Positions 46,164-57,733 of a stretch of DNA of 64,000 nt are shown one piece after another. The stretch spans positions 130,433-194,432 of the forward strand of contig MU619273.1 of NCBI GenBank assembly GCA_025201805.1, written 5' to 3'. How positions within the stretch are numbered: position 1 is the stretch's first letter; every line of letters begins with the position of its first letter. The translations under genes and the position numbers were made by a program. The notes below the pieces were generated by a model. The model did no database searches and was not told where the DNA came from. It was given only the letters and a program-made list of their open reading frames with translations. The DNA is from Parasitella parasitica (taxonomy: Eukaryota; Mucoromycota; Mucoromycetes; Mucorales; Mucoraceae).

Positions 46164-47301
46164 CTAATTGATCTTTTTTGCGCTTGTTTGTATTGCTTTG
46201 CTATATTCATAGCCTGCAAAAAACAATGGCAATGTGAAGGAACTGGACATGAGAGGCGTTACGGCGATGAGAATCCATACCCAGGAAGGGACATGCTGAT
46301 AGTCTCTTTGGCTGACAGTGTACATCCATGCCACAGAAATTAATTGCATGCAAACAATGTCGTAACTGACACTCGATTGGGCTGGATGACTGAAAAATGT
46401 GGTAATTGCAGTGTCATATATCTGGTACCATGTGTGCTGATTAAATGGTGCCAATGTTGCCAAACAGGTGAACCACTGATTGGCATAGATAGAGAGATTG
46501 GCACCTGCCGCCAACGCGTACAAGACAGCGGCATAAGTGGATGCACTCTTTGACGACAATGGTGTTGATGATTCAGTGTAAACTAGAGGAAAAATGAGCA
46601 AAATATGCATAGCCAAAAGATTCCCCATGAATGCATCTGTGTCGGCAACAAATGGGCACAAAACCACAGTAAGAATACCTCCAACAGATGACAGTGTTAA
46701 AGTTTTCAGTAACCTGGAAGACGGCTGTCTGTTTGAAAAAGGCTCAAAGGTCAACAAGACGGCAAAGAAGAGAGAAGCCGCAAAAGAAATAGCCACAACT
46801 TGACCGAGAAGCATGTAAGTCCAAATATACGGAATACGTCGTCTTGTGCCTGTGTTTAGCCCAATCTGTTTGTTTTCAAATGCTCATGTTCAGAATTCAC
46901 CATGGCTTACCTTCAATCGCTAAAATGGGAGTCCAAACTGACACGGTCAGAGTGCATATTTGGTGGCTCCACAACCATTGCCAAGCACCAACACAAACTT
47001 TTCTCCAGGCACTATCGAACAAAGATACGTCTTTGAGCCAATACGACATTGAATTCAGTGATAACGGCTGCTCGTATCTAGCAAGTTGCTTCCATTCTTG
47101 ATAGCTATGTGCAAAGAACTTGAACATGTAGGTCCATGTAGAAAGTAATGATATCAAAGACAAGAGAGCAAACAAAATGACTCCCGGGTGATTGAAGTAA
47201 TACACCATTTGAAGTTCGCGCTTCACTCTCCACACCAAAACAAAGATAAGTGCAAAATAAGACGCAAGAATTGCAACTGTAAATGGATGTTCTACGTTCA
47301 T
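46164..47301 (-). CDS. Multipass membrane protein, unknown
   Basis: Two exons (47301-46911, 46849-46164) join in phase (AIEGTRRRIPYIW) to 358 aa. About eight hydrophobic segments are visible, for example FTVAILASYFALIFVLVW, VILFALLSLISLLSTW, VVAISFAASLFFAVLL, LTLSSVGGILTVVLCPFVA, LLAMHILLIFPLVY and WVWILIAVTPLMSSSF. The C-terminus is short and ends in KK-containing AKKIN, which could act as an ER retrieval signal if cytosolic. The topology suggests an ER or Golgi polytopic protein. The family is not recognised. It converges on DPM1, with stops 76 nt apart. Confidence 0.7.
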
Positions 47302-47497
47302 TGCGTGTGTGGTTGTTATATGGTGGTATATTAAACAGAAGAAAAAAGGGGAGGGGGGTGGTTGTGTGATGGCATTTTTAAAACAGCCCTTTAATATGAA
47401 TCTGCATTTTGCGCTATACATATTATTTTTATTAAATCAGGAAAACCCGCTTTTGCATTATTATTATTATTATAATCATCACCATCATCATCAACGG

Positions 47498-49204
47498 TTA
47501 AATTTCCACAAGTATAATTGTACAATCATCGTAATCTTGCAATTTAGATGCGAAGAAGCCATGAGCCCCTTCTCTGTTGGCAAAGTATCTAGCAGAATGA
47601 ACAAGCGTACGTTCTCTAATTTTGCGTGCTCGGAGATCCTCCTCGTCTAATTCTTTATGCAAGAGAGGCGCTGGTGGCAATGGCTCCTCATTTTCTGTTT
47701 GCTGCGGTGCTTTCAATTCAACGCTCATGGGAGATCCAGCTTGCTCTTCATGCATCGTTGTGAAACTATCACCGTTTACAATGTCAATATGACCACCTTC
47801 TTCAACTACACTGGCAGCTTCCTTTCCAAGTCTTTTCTTTGCAGTGTAGTCTTGTTTCAACTTTTCTTCTTCGTCCAGTAGATAGTGACCAATCTTCTCG
47901 CCATCTTCAATCATAGGACCCAGTGTCTTGGCAATAGCTTTATTCTGTCTGTCTGCCGTTTCTTCGTACATGTAGTCAAAGGTACCGTCTGTGCTCATAA
48001 ACAAAAAGTGCCTTCGCTTCTCTTTGTTCGGGCCATTTCTGATGGTTGTGCGAGAACCTCTTCTTGTATCTGCTATGCGGATAAATGTGACATCAGGTTC
48101 ACATGAAATGATTTTGCGGTCTGGATCCATCTTGAAGTCTAAATCACCACAGGAACGCGCTACGTTCAGCGAAGGTACTCGATCTCGATCCCGTTCCTCT
48201 GTTGCTCCAAACCGACTATTAGAACTGTGCCCTTCTGTTTTCGGTGAGAATATTGACGGATCAGTTCCTGTCTGATAATCCTTGGGCCTAATCCTTGCAT
48301 TCTTGAGAGATATACGTTTAGCATGTCGATTTTTGTCCTCCCTCAACTTGTCCACGTCTACTTTAATGACCCTGTTTTGAACAGAATCCACAAACTCGCC
48401 ACCATTCTCCAAGATGTGGCGGGCCAAGTGCTCCAAGTAGGGTTTATGGTCTTGTGAAGCGAATTCAACATCAAAATTATAGTCTTTATCGATGCCGACA
48501 GTGTATGGTGTAGTTACAGGTAGCGGGGTACTAGGTTCAGGAGCAGAAATTAATACTGAACGAGAGTCTCCAATATTCACATTAATGAGCCATTCGCCAA
48601 AGAACAAATTCAGAATAAGCGTACATCCATCATTATCTACCTTTTCGTTCAGGTTCTCTTTAGATGCCATCTGTTGTCGCTTTATATCCAGATAACTGTC
48701 GTCCAATTGTTGAATCATGGTTTTTATATTCTTTTCTAGTTTTGCTCGTACGGTTGGATCGTTCAGTTTTGAAGGGACAAACTTTGAGCATACGGCCTGA
48801 ACAGCCTGAGGCGTCTTTCTCACAAAGTATTCAGAGCAACCTGGGCCTCCATGGCCATCCGCCAACACAAACAAACGCCCTACCACTCGCTTGTTTTTGG
48901 ATATATCACTGACTCTATATTTGTCTTCGCAATGTATTTTGGGAATCTTAATTTTTTCATGCGAGCGAAAACGAGGGTATGAATAGCCTTTTTGTTGGAC
49001 AATGGCAAAATTGCTGGCTACGTTGTACTCTGTGAAATTGATCGGGTCGATGTAATCTAGGTCTGCTGTAGGAGGTGAGAATACTAAAGAGTAGCTTGCT
49101 ATTGTATCTTCAATCACTTCTGGCTGTTGTGGTGGTTGTAGTGGCACTGCCTTTGGTCCCTGTGAAGCGCCCAAAAGTTCCTCATAGTCAGACCCTAATC
49201 CCAT
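47498..49204 (-). CDS. PP2C-type serine/threonine phosphatase
   Basis: Intronless, 568 aa. PPM motifs in order: HCEDKYRV (metal Asp) at about 92-98, LFVLADGHGGPGCSEYF at about 111-127, NDGCTLILNLFFGEWLINVN and NIGDSRSVL in the middle, SLNVARSCGDLDFK, LFMSTDGTFDYM, and the last metal Asp in DYDDCTIILVEI at the C-terminus. A long insert between the GDSR and RSCGD motifs and a Glu-rich linker before the end make it larger than minimal PP2C. Mn/Mg-dependent dephosphorylation of signalling proteins is expected; targets are unknown. The key metal ligands are present, so it should be active. Confidence 0.9.
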   Translation of the reverse strand: MGLGSDYEELLGASQGPKAVPLQPPQQPEVIEDTIASYSLVFSPPTADLDYIDPINFTEYNVASNFAIVQQKGYSYPRFRSHEKIKIPKIHCEDKYRVSDISKNKRVVGRLFVLADGHGGPGCSEYFVRKTPQAVQAVCSKFVPSKLNDPTVRAKLEKNIKTMIQQLDDSYLDIKRQQMASKENLNEKVDNDGCTLILNLFFGEWLINVNIGDSRSVLISAPEPSTPLPVTTPYTVGIDKDYNFDVEFASQDHKPYLEHLARHILENGGEFVDSVQNRVIKVDVDKLREDKNRHAKRISLKNARIRPKDYQTGTDPSIFSPKTEGHSSNSRFGATEERDRDRVPSLNVARSCGDLDFKMDPDRKIISCEPDVTFIRIADTRRGSRTTIRNGPNKEKRRHFLFMSTDGTFDYMYEETADRQNKAIAKTLGPMIEDGEKIGHYLLDEEEKLKQDYTAKKRLGKEAASVVEEGGHIDIVNGDSFTTMHEEQAGSPMSVELKAPQQTENEEPLPPAPLLHKELDEEDLRARKIRERTLVHSARYFANREGAHGFFASKLQDYDDCTIILVEI

Positions 49205-49259
49205 TGAATCAAAGCTCCTATGTTAATTTTTTTTTTTTTTTTTAAAAAAAAAGGCCATT

Positions 49260-50108
49260 TTATAATTGATTTAAAACGTACGCTGCATCATCGCTGCTTT
49301 CATAGTCATTTCCGCCGTCATCGTCTTTGTAAATTGGCACTTGCATTTGCTCTTCGAGAGATTGATCACCTTCCACATCGATATCAGATTGGCTTGCTGA
49401 TTCAGCTGGTATTGATTCGGTTATCGTTGGTGTTGAATCTTTGACAGCGTCTTTAGCTACATTATGTTTTGGCTTTTTGGCTTGTGGTCTTTTCCTAGTC
49501 TTTGCTGATACTCGTAACTTTTCGGTTGGCTTATATACGTCTGGTGCTTTGCGCTGGCGTTTTCCTGAATATGAAATGTGGCTGTAAGGCAGTACAGGAA
49601 GTACCGTAACTGGTTCATCTGGAACTGTTTTCATTCTGGGTAGAACAGCATTGCCGACAAGTTCGTCTGAAAGCTTGTATTTAGTTTGTTTCCTTGCATC
49701 ATCCCGCACGATGGAGAATGGATCTATAAGCTTTGCAGTTCTACATATTCCTCTTGAAGAAGATACAATCCCTTGAATAGTGCTTCTTGGTGTTTCGCCT
49801 CTACATACCAATATAAAATAAAAAAAATTTAAAAAAAAAAAAATAAAAAAAAAAGAAAGCCAAGCATGAAAGCACACGCGCTTTTGTATATGGACTGTAA
49901 AGTATTACCTCAACGGCAGTAATTCCAAAGCTCGTACACAATTTACTATCTCTCCGGCTGTTAATGCTTGATTCCCGTAATAGAAAATGGTAGCAGCGAC
50001 TTTCATAAAAGAACTATTTGCTCTTAGCTGATCACAGATGTTTAGTCCCTTGAGCTCAGTATCGAGAGGCTCATGCTCAATTTTTCCTGATTCTGTATCT
50101 GTTGCCAT
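49260..50108 (-). CDS. Gds1-like winged-helix (HARE-HTH type) nuclear protein
   Basis: Two exons (50108-49909, 49800-49260) join in phase (LLPLR-GETPR) to 246 aa. Residues about 30-85 form a winged helix: FMKVAATIFYYGNQALTAGE, IVNCVRALELLPL and TPRSTIQGIVSSSRG, like the domain in yeast Gds1 and the HARE-HTH group. A basic central part (KRQRKAPDVYKP, KTRKRPQAKKPKHN, likely nuclear localisation signals) and an acidic C-terminus follow. Its role is probably transcriptional. The intron includes a long A/T-only stretch at about 49813-49855. The 3' end lies 56 nt from the phosphatase start on the same strand. Confidence 0.7.
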
Positions 50109-51478
50109 TATCTCTATTCTTTTTGGAGAAATGATAAAAAAAAAAGGCCTGATATATACTTCTGGACATTGATTTCTTATTAGGGTGCGAGCGTGCTGTG
50201 TGTGCACCCCTTTGCAGTCACTGCAGGCGTTGTAGGTGGAGGCGTTTATCGCTTGACTCTGCTTGCCAGATCTTGCAGAAAATAATCCTAAAAGGGTCCA
50301 AATAGCAACTATGTATTTTTTCAAAGATCCATAAGTGTTGAAGAAACTGCCATAATTAAAGTTATAATCTGAAATTCAGGTTTCCTTTTCTAATCATTTG
50401 TTGATTTGAAAACGAAAGGAACATTGGATAAGCCAGGGGAATCATTGACAAAGCAACTGAAGCCAACGATAGCTACAAATTGGCATTATTAAATACTGTA
50501 TATAGTTTGCCCGGTGCTGATTACTTGCGCAACTTTTGTTACAAGTTGTGTTCAAGTTTTTACGTATCAATTTTTGCGTATTCTGGATGAAATGCGGCTT
50601 AATGTTGCTTACAATAATGTTGGTCAGTCGATCAGTTCGCCTGTTACATTTTCTTTCAAAGCACAGAGTCTTTAGCTGGTTGTTTTTAGCGTTCAACATA
50701 TTTTTGAACACTTATGGCTGGTATACAGCATGCTGATACTTTACCTATGAAAGGTAGTGAGTATTTATACACAACAGGGAGGAAATTTGTCATTTTTACG
50801 ACAAATTTAGCACCTCTGTTTTCCCACATCATACTCTTCAACTGTGTAATTATTGCCTTGTAAACTAGTTGGCCTTTGCCGTGATCTAACAAGCTTGACG
50901 GTGTCTCATATCTTTACCATCCACGCTCTTACAACATAAGCAAAGAAATAGTCGAAGACATATCAATCATTGCATGATAGTACCTGAACAGAATGCCCAA
51001 AGTCTCTCTCAAGACCGTCTTGGTATTGAAAATATCTACGTGCAAGTTGTTTAGACAAGTTCTAACCAAGGCATAACCTGTAACTGACAAATTCCGAATT
51101 AGAGCTTCATTTTGATACTCTCTGTGGTAAGATTAGTGTTAATGCTTTTCTATTCACGGCCTTTATTTTTTCACTCAAAGCTGTTTTTACTTCTGTTGGC
51201 ACTAATTACCAACATACAATTTCAATATCTTCTCCTAATTATCTCATAGATCAATAATAATAGCATATTTTACACATTTCTTGAGACATTGAATACAAAA
51301 TAAAGTTTTATATTCGACAAATAAAATAAATCAGTAAATCAAGACGTTATAAAAGTTATTGCTGTCTTTACTGTTCGAATCATTATCGCCTTGAAATATA
51401 TGAAATAATCTGGCGTAGAAATCCGAGGAGAATGCGACTTGAGAAATCAAAGGTGTGTATTTCTAAACTCTTTACTCC
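50109..51478. other. Divergent promoter region / spacer
   Basis: About 1.4 kb between the Gds1-like gene (-) and the CUE/Myb gene (+). Short ORFs are unconvincing; no repeats of note. Confidence 0.5.
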
Positions 51479-53066
51479 ATGGTTCGAATCAAGAAACAAG
51501 AGATTCCAGAGCACGAGAAGGAAGGTACGACTACAAACCTTTTCTGACACACTATTTTCAACATGTCATTTTGAAAAGTTGCATCTTATTCACTAACCTG
51601 TGCCACTACAGAAAATCGAAAGATTAGTTTTGCTTCTTGTTACAAAAGCCTGAGGAGCCGGAAACATGTTACAGTTCCATCTTATGTTCAAAGCGAACCT
51701 CAACTGGTATAAATTGACGTTGCATATTTCTTGGCGTGCATTTGTTAAAAAGTGAACTAGACCAAGCTTAGACAGTTTAAACAACAAGATGTGTATGGCT
51801 ATTATGCGGACAAGGAATACGAAGCATTCAAGATCGAGTTAGCTGGGTAAGATAAAAAAAGGGATTGCTTTTACAAGATCTTTTCTGATCTATATGCGTT
51901 TATTCAGTGATAAAATAAATACTGTGTGTAAAGATAATGCATTCAGTGAACAAGTAACACGAGCTGAGCAAGTCCTCATTGAGCAGCGAGTTGCTTTACA
52001 GCAACAGCAGTTCAAGGAATTTGAGAAAAGAGAGAGGATCGACAAGATTAGAAGAGTCAAGAGTGTATACAAGTATTTAACAAATGAGGAAATTATAGCA
52101 ATACTGGAAGAAAGCGGTAATAATGAGGTATGTGTGTGTCTGACACGACTATATGTGCATTGCATATATGCTAAGTGACCCTAGCAAGAAGCCATCGTCC
52201 GCCTGACTCAGCCCGCTTACTTGTGTACAATTCTTAAATCTATTGCCTTAAAACATGCCACTGAAGTTGAGACAAATGAAAATGCTATGAATGAGGAGCA
52301 GCAATCAATCTACGCCCAAACTTTACAGATGCATTCCAAGACACTTGAGAAAATAACTGATGGGTTAGCTAAACAGTAAGTTTATCGACACGTTGGCTCT
52401 CACCTACTGCTAACATATACACATAGACCGCATGGCACAGGCCAAGGCCGCTTTGGTTTAGATGAAGCGCTTAAACAAATGCGAAACAACAGCGATGGTT
52501 ATCTGTTTGAAGGTTGGTCATCTGCCCGTATCCGTGCCTATCAAATGGCCCAGCAGAACCCTAACAGCTATTACTATCGCTTCAACGCACCAGGAGAAGA
52601 ACAGCGAAAAGGAAAATGGACTGAGGAGGAACGCACGATGTTTCATCAGCGGCTTGAACAGGTTGGATCCAACGGTCAATGGGGGATATTCTCCATAAAG
52701 ATCCCTGGAAGAGTAGGCTACCAGTGCTCCAACTTTTATCGCCTATTGGTGGAGACAAACAAAATCCAGGATCCAAACTATGTCCTAGATGAATATGGGA
52801 AGGCGCACTATTTGTTTGAGAAAAAGAGGATGGATAGTAGCACCAAAAATATTATCCGTACGCATAGGAAACATGGATCGAGGACTCATGCTGTGTTGGC
52901 GTCAGCAACAGCTGAGAGTTGTCACGAAACCCCATCTAGTGCAAAGGAGCCCACTGCTTCCAACAGACACAGAAAAAAGCGAAAGATGTGGAGCAGCGAA
53001 GAAGGGGATTGCGAGGACAAGTCTGGCACGTTTAAACTGAGATCAAGTACACGAGTCAAAGGTTAA
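51479..53066 (+). CDS. CUE/UBA-like and Myb-domain protein (stops before a U-box)
   Basis: Six exons (51479-51524, 51612-51706, 51776-51846, 51908-52127, 52185-52375, 52427-53066) join in phase to 420 aa. An N-terminal helical, Gln-rich region is followed by a CUE/UBA-like three-helix segment (YLTNEEIIAILEESGNNEQE, AIVRLTQPAYL). A Myb/SANT domain follows at about residues 277-330 (RKGKWTEEERTMFHQRLEQV, NGQWGIFSIKIPGRVGYQCS, NFYRLL) and then basic nuclear signals (HRKKRKMWSS). The frame stops at TAA (53064-53066), yet the same frame continues at once with a U-box-like region. Related Mucoromycota proteins, as I recall them, join both parts, so this may be a truncated or readthrough gene. The role is probably a chromatin- or DNA-bound ubiquitin-related factor. 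Confidence 0.75.
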
Positions 53067-53446
53067 GAGCAAAAGATTGTAAATTCTCTGCCTGGGTTTA
53101 TGGACCCTATTACGCTGGAGGAGGTGGTCAAACCAGCCATTTCTACTTACGGTCATGTTATGGGGTAAGTGGAAGCATGGGCCGCCTAATTTTTACTAAA
53201 AAAAGCTACACGTGTATTTATGGAAACAGTTATGACAGTTGGGTGCGCTGCCTTACCAATTGGGAAGGCAAGAAGAGTGTTTGTCCTTTAACCAAGAGGC
53301 CACTGACAAGGAGAGATTTGAGTGAGTTTCTCTGGCGGAAAACAGCACTAAAAAGACAACTAAAGGTTGTTTTTTTTTTTTGTATTTCTGTAGCTATTTT
53401 AATAGTGGAAAACATTGAAGCATATCAAGACAAAATAATCCAATAA
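53067..53446 (+). pseudogene. U-box-like C-terminal region detached by an in-frame stop
   Basis: In the same frame directly after TAA: EQKIVNSLPGFMDPITLEEV, VKPAISTYGHVMG (to 53164), an intron, then YDSWVRCLTNWEGKKSVCPL and TKRPLTRRDL from 53230. The DPIT, GH, W and CPLT positions match the U-box fold, which recruits E2 enzymes without zinc. After LKRQLK the frame passes a T run (VVFFF) before a likely native ending VENIEAYQDKI. The stop and the T run suggest decay, a sequencing error, or regulated readthrough. Confidence 0.6.
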
Positions 53447-53492
53447 ACAAAAAAGCATGTCCTGCACACATGCACACATGCACACAACAAAG

Positions 53493-53500
53493 TATATAAA
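53493..53500 (+). promoter_or_regulatory. TATA box of the F-box/LRR gene
   Basis: TATATAAA about 80 nt upstream of the ATG at 53574, followed by a CT-rich leader and a C run. Confidence 0.5.
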
Positions 53501-53573
53501 TACCCTGCTTCCCTTTTTACTTGGCTTTTCATATTTCTTTTTTTTTTTCTTTGCCCCCCCCCCCTTTATTTTA

Positions 53574-54985
53574 ATGGATCGAAACCCAATCCTTATACCA
53601 GAAATAAGCCTTATTCTCTGCTCATTTGTAGACAGCAGAGATCTGCTTAACCTTGCACTCACATGTAGGGCGCTTTATCATTCGTCCTGCTTGCGACTAT
53701 GGAACACCTTGGACCCACAATCACAGCGGATATTACGTAAAGTCAAAAACACATTGAATTATACAAACATGTACAACAAGTACGTTTGGAAATTCTGCCT
53801 GTCGACCAAGCTAAACATCAACCATCTGGAGAGGTTGTTTTTTGACAACTTTATCTTTCCAAACCTTAGGGAGCTGGAGTTCTCCAATGCTGCTGCACAA
53901 GATCACATCCTGTATCCAATGATCGCAGGCGCTAAAAAGTCGCTCTCGTCGCTCGATCTTTCTAAATGCTACTGCCTGTCTACCGCTGTAATCAAGCCAC
54001 TACTCACCATGTCTCCCCATCAATTGGAGTCCTTGGTGTTGTATGGTTGCGGCAAGATGAACCTTCAAGTCTTGGCGGATATCATCAGCCGCCATTGCAA
54101 TTCATTAAAACGACTGCGGCTTACAGATGTGAACGATGCTATCGTAGACGCAATCCAAAAATGTAAAAAGCTGGTCGACCTTGGGCTCGAGCATTGCAGT
54201 GATACCATGTTGTCCAGTGCGGCTTTAATCCGCCTTTTTACCAGCCTGTCAACACATCAGGTGCAGCTAACGCATCTTCGGTTGCGCGACATCAGCAGCC
54301 TCACTAGCCAGCATTTGCGCATCATTGCCAAAGCGCCTACTATTCAAACTTCACTAGTCTATTTCGACATGAGCGAGTGCAACCGGATTAGCCCCGAGGG
54401 TGTTTCTTGGCTCGCCACTGAATGCATCAATCTGGAAAACCTACTGCTGGCTTATCAAGAGGGTGTTACTAATCAAGCAGTACAGGCAAGTTTGTTGCAA
54501 AAGTCCACATATCCAAACTCTATTAGTAATCGAGATTGCCGTAGCTATTCATTCAGAACTGTCATCGATTGAAGCATGTGGATGTCTCTGGATGCCGACT
54601 TCTGACCGATCATGCGTTTTTTCCTCTTCTCGACGCTTTGGATGATAGCCTTGAAACACTCAACATCAGTGGTCTGGACATGTTATCGCTATCTTTGATA
54701 CGCCAGCTGCTCAATAAAATCAGCTCGTTGCAGGAGCTGTGCTTGGGTGTAGCCTACGATCTAGATGAAGCAGACCAAATCTTGCACACAATCAACAGCG
54801 CCAGCTCCCACATCCGATTTTATATACACATCGACAAGTTTTGCACAATATGCAGGCTACCGTCGCATACCACGCCTCCCAGTAACGCCGCTAGAAAACT
54901 GCCGTTGCTAACGGAAAGCCAAGACGACATGGGAAACTTTACGAGACTACCATCGCCATCCACTTGGAACATACCACCGCTGTAA
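53574..54985 (+). CDS. F-box and leucine-rich-repeat protein
   Basis: Two exons (53574-54485, 54557-54985) give 446 aa. The F-box is at the N-terminus (LIPEISLILCSFVDSRDLLN, LALTCRALYHSSCLRLWNTL). Cys-containing LRRs follow (LSSLDLSKCYCLSTAVIKPL, LESLVLYGCGKMNLQVLADI, LVDLGLEHCSDTM, LTHLRLRDISSLTSQHLRII, LVYFDMSECNRISPEGVSWL, LKHVDVSGCRLLTDHAF). Such proteins are substrate receptors of SCF ubiquitin ligases; the substrate is unknown. The intron (54486-54556) has a GC donor (CAG/GCAAGT) and ATTCAG acceptor; only this join gives AVQNCHRLKHVDVSGC and restores the repeat. The tail after about residue 405 is Pro/Ser-rich. Confidence 0.88.
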
Positions 54986-55240
54986 CTGTACAGAAAACTT
55001 GATCGCATGCATTCCACTGCAAAAAAAAAAAAACTCCCTCCCCTCCCCCTTCCATGTAAAATTCACATTTTGTTAATAAAAACACAGGATGTACACAATT
55101 CATATGACTCTTGGTTCAGTAATATGGCTACCAAATGCCACAGAGCAGTCATCATCATATATTCGTGCCAAATGCCGTAAAGATAGCACACAATACTTTG
55201 TGTATTAGGGTTGTTTATTTGTTTATAAATGCCATATTCC

Positions 55241-57150
55241 CTAGTATAATGTCACAATTTCATCGCCCATCAGATCAAACGATACGCCAGTTGGTTGCGC
55301 TTCGACCGCATAAGGCAACGAAATCGTCAACACTATAGTATCAGTGTATTCAATAAAAGTAGTTGTAGAGTGAACAGTTTTAACTTTCGTAAGAGGTATT
55401 GTTGTAGTTATGACTTCTTTGGCATGGTGAGTTCTGGTCGCTGTCCCGACGTACGTTGTCAGTGTTGTTTTGGGGCGCCCGCGCATCTTGTTCAAGTCAT
55501 TCAAGAGTTCTCCCATAGGGATTTCGGGAGGAGGGGCTGGCCTGGCCCTCAAAAAAGCCTCAATTTTTGCAGGATTCGCCGGATTCGCCGGATTCACAGC
55601 GAGCTCATCTTGTGTTGGAGGCGCCAAACCAAGAGCAAGAGAATCAGCAAAGAAGTTTTGAGGATGAATGGCTTGTGATGCAGAATTTTGTTCACCAAGT
55701 ATGCTCTCTTCACTAATTAAAGATTCAGCAACCGTAGCAGCGAAAGATGCTCCACTATTACTTTCATCAACAAATACACCGTTTCCTTCGTTGCTCAAAG
55801 GAAATAACTGCCGCCCTTTGCGAATAGTCCACTCCAAGTAGTCATCATCTTCTTCTTTTGATTCTTCTGTATCACCCACATCATTTCTTCTCAGATAAGG
55901 CCAGCATAATGCAGATGCTGCATGGCACGATGGTTCCACAGCCTCAAAATCATATAAGCTTGCACCATTAGTCTTATAATTGGCGGCAATCAGCTGGCCT
56001 GCAAACCCTCCCGCCGATCCATCAATCACATTGCCTTGAATTCCACAACAATTTAGGTCTTTTTATCCGGGCATACACTAACCATACCTACCATAAGGCA
56101 TTAAAAATGTGCCGCCGATCAAGCTGTTGATGTTTCTAGTTACAGTAAACGACTGTTCGCTGCTTTCGTCTATGAAACCGTCCTCATCTACTGTAAAAAA
56201 GTTCCAGACAGTGTTGCATGCTGGCAACTTGCTAGTAAAGCCTTGAAAACCAGCGAGTTCAAACGTAGAATTCCGGACAACTGGGATCTAAAAAGCCTGT
56301 CAGCAACGCTGCTTGCCGTATTATACAGCACACTCACATTCAAGATCACTGGTTTGTCGACTGGCCATTGGACTGCATGTTGGTCTTGCGCAAATGCGCC
56401 CGGATGTGATAAATGCTGCATTTCGCTCGAAATGCTGCATTCAGCGCTGTTTTGACAAGAGGCGAAATTAAAATAATAATATTTGTCATTTTTGTGTGGA
56501 CGCAACGATTTGATATTCCCATCCTTTGACAAATGGTGGGTTGCCTTTTGCAATGCGAGATACAGCGATGTTTTTTTGGCAGTATTCTCATAGTCTGACA
56601 TGGACAGCGTATTATGCTGGCTGGGGTTGTTGACCAGCAATCGACAGGATTGCACTGGACGCACTAGACTATCAAGGATATTCTTGCCGTAGCCGTAGAC
56701 CTGGATCGAACCTGATATAATAGAGTCTCTGATTTGGTAGTTCTGCTTTGTGTGATCCATCCTGCTCATGTAGAGACCGTACTCTGTTAACGGCACAGTT
56801 TCGTTGTACAGCGAAGTGCAGTTCATTTTGCCCTTACTGTTAACGTAGTAGTTCTCTATGGCCAAGTCTGAGCCAACCATCAATGGCCCATCGATACCGC
56901 TTGCAGCCAAACCCCTCTCGACATTTGCCTTGAAATCTTTAAAAACAATGGCGTTCCAATAATTCAACTAGACAATTTTTTTCATACTAGCTTAGCCGAA
57001 TCTGCAGCAAGCGCGTGTGAGTATGTGTTAGTATACCTCTTTTGATTGGCAAAGGATGTCTTTTTCCAATGTTAATGGCGTCTTGCCTACAACACAGAGA
57101 ATCTCATTGAGAAAACTCGTTGCAATCCCAAACAGCAAAAGTCTTTTCAT
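55241..57150 (-). CDS. Secreted choice-of-anchor A domain protein
   Basis: Four exons (57150-57037, 56967-56338, 56287-56092, 56034-55241) join in phase to 577 aa. Residues 1-20 are a signal peptide (MKRLLLFGIATSFLNEILCV). The choice-of-anchor A domain spans about 39-340: LNYWNAIVFKDFKANVERG, DGPLMVGSDLAIENYYVNS, LPACNTVWNFFTVDEDG, SLIGGTFLMPYGNVIDGSAG and GFAGQLIAANYKTNGASLYD. The C-terminal half is acidic then Ser/Thr/Pro-rich with NPANPANPAK repeats and a Thr-rich stretch. No clear membrane or GPI signal is seen at the very end. The domain occurs in bacterial surface and fungal secreted proteins; a wall, spore-coat or adhesion role is inference. Confidence 0.85.
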
Positions 57151-57687
57151 GGCACTGGTTTTCAGAGTATGGAACAAAAAACAAAAAAAACAAAAGGAAA
57201 TTGTAATAATTGCGTATGTATCAATGTTATATGTAGACTGATATTGGTATGTAAAAGTGCCATTCCTTATTCCGGATAATCTTAACACCCGGTCAGACAC
57301 AGTTTCATAATTATGCGTGCATGTTTTGCAAGCGCGTCCAATTTGTTCAAAGCCGCCAGTGTGAATTTATCCAGTGTCCTATGCGCCAGGCTCAGCAATT
57401 TTATTAGACAAAGTTGCCACACTACCTAATAGTAGTCCTGGAGATGGGTGTTGGAGCAGGTTACTGATGCTTGTGCTTGACGCTACGACCGCAGCATCAG
57501 GCACACCGTCCTCAAGCGAGGTGGTTTCATTCACCAAATGTTGTCAATTAATCATGCTGAAACTCTAAATTTAGTAACCAACAATAAGAAATGACTTTTA
57601 GGGGACTTGGGGTTGGTGGATCCTAAGCGTGAAATTTTAAATAAAGTCGATTGATTCGATTCCCTCCCTTTCTTCCTTGCTCTTTCA

Positions 57688-57733
<46 letters not shown>

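Noticed and set aside
51440-51500. Possible tRNA (GGTTCGAATC resembles a B box)
   Set aside because: No matching acceptor stem, A box or anticodon arm; the string is the start of the CUE/Myb coding region.
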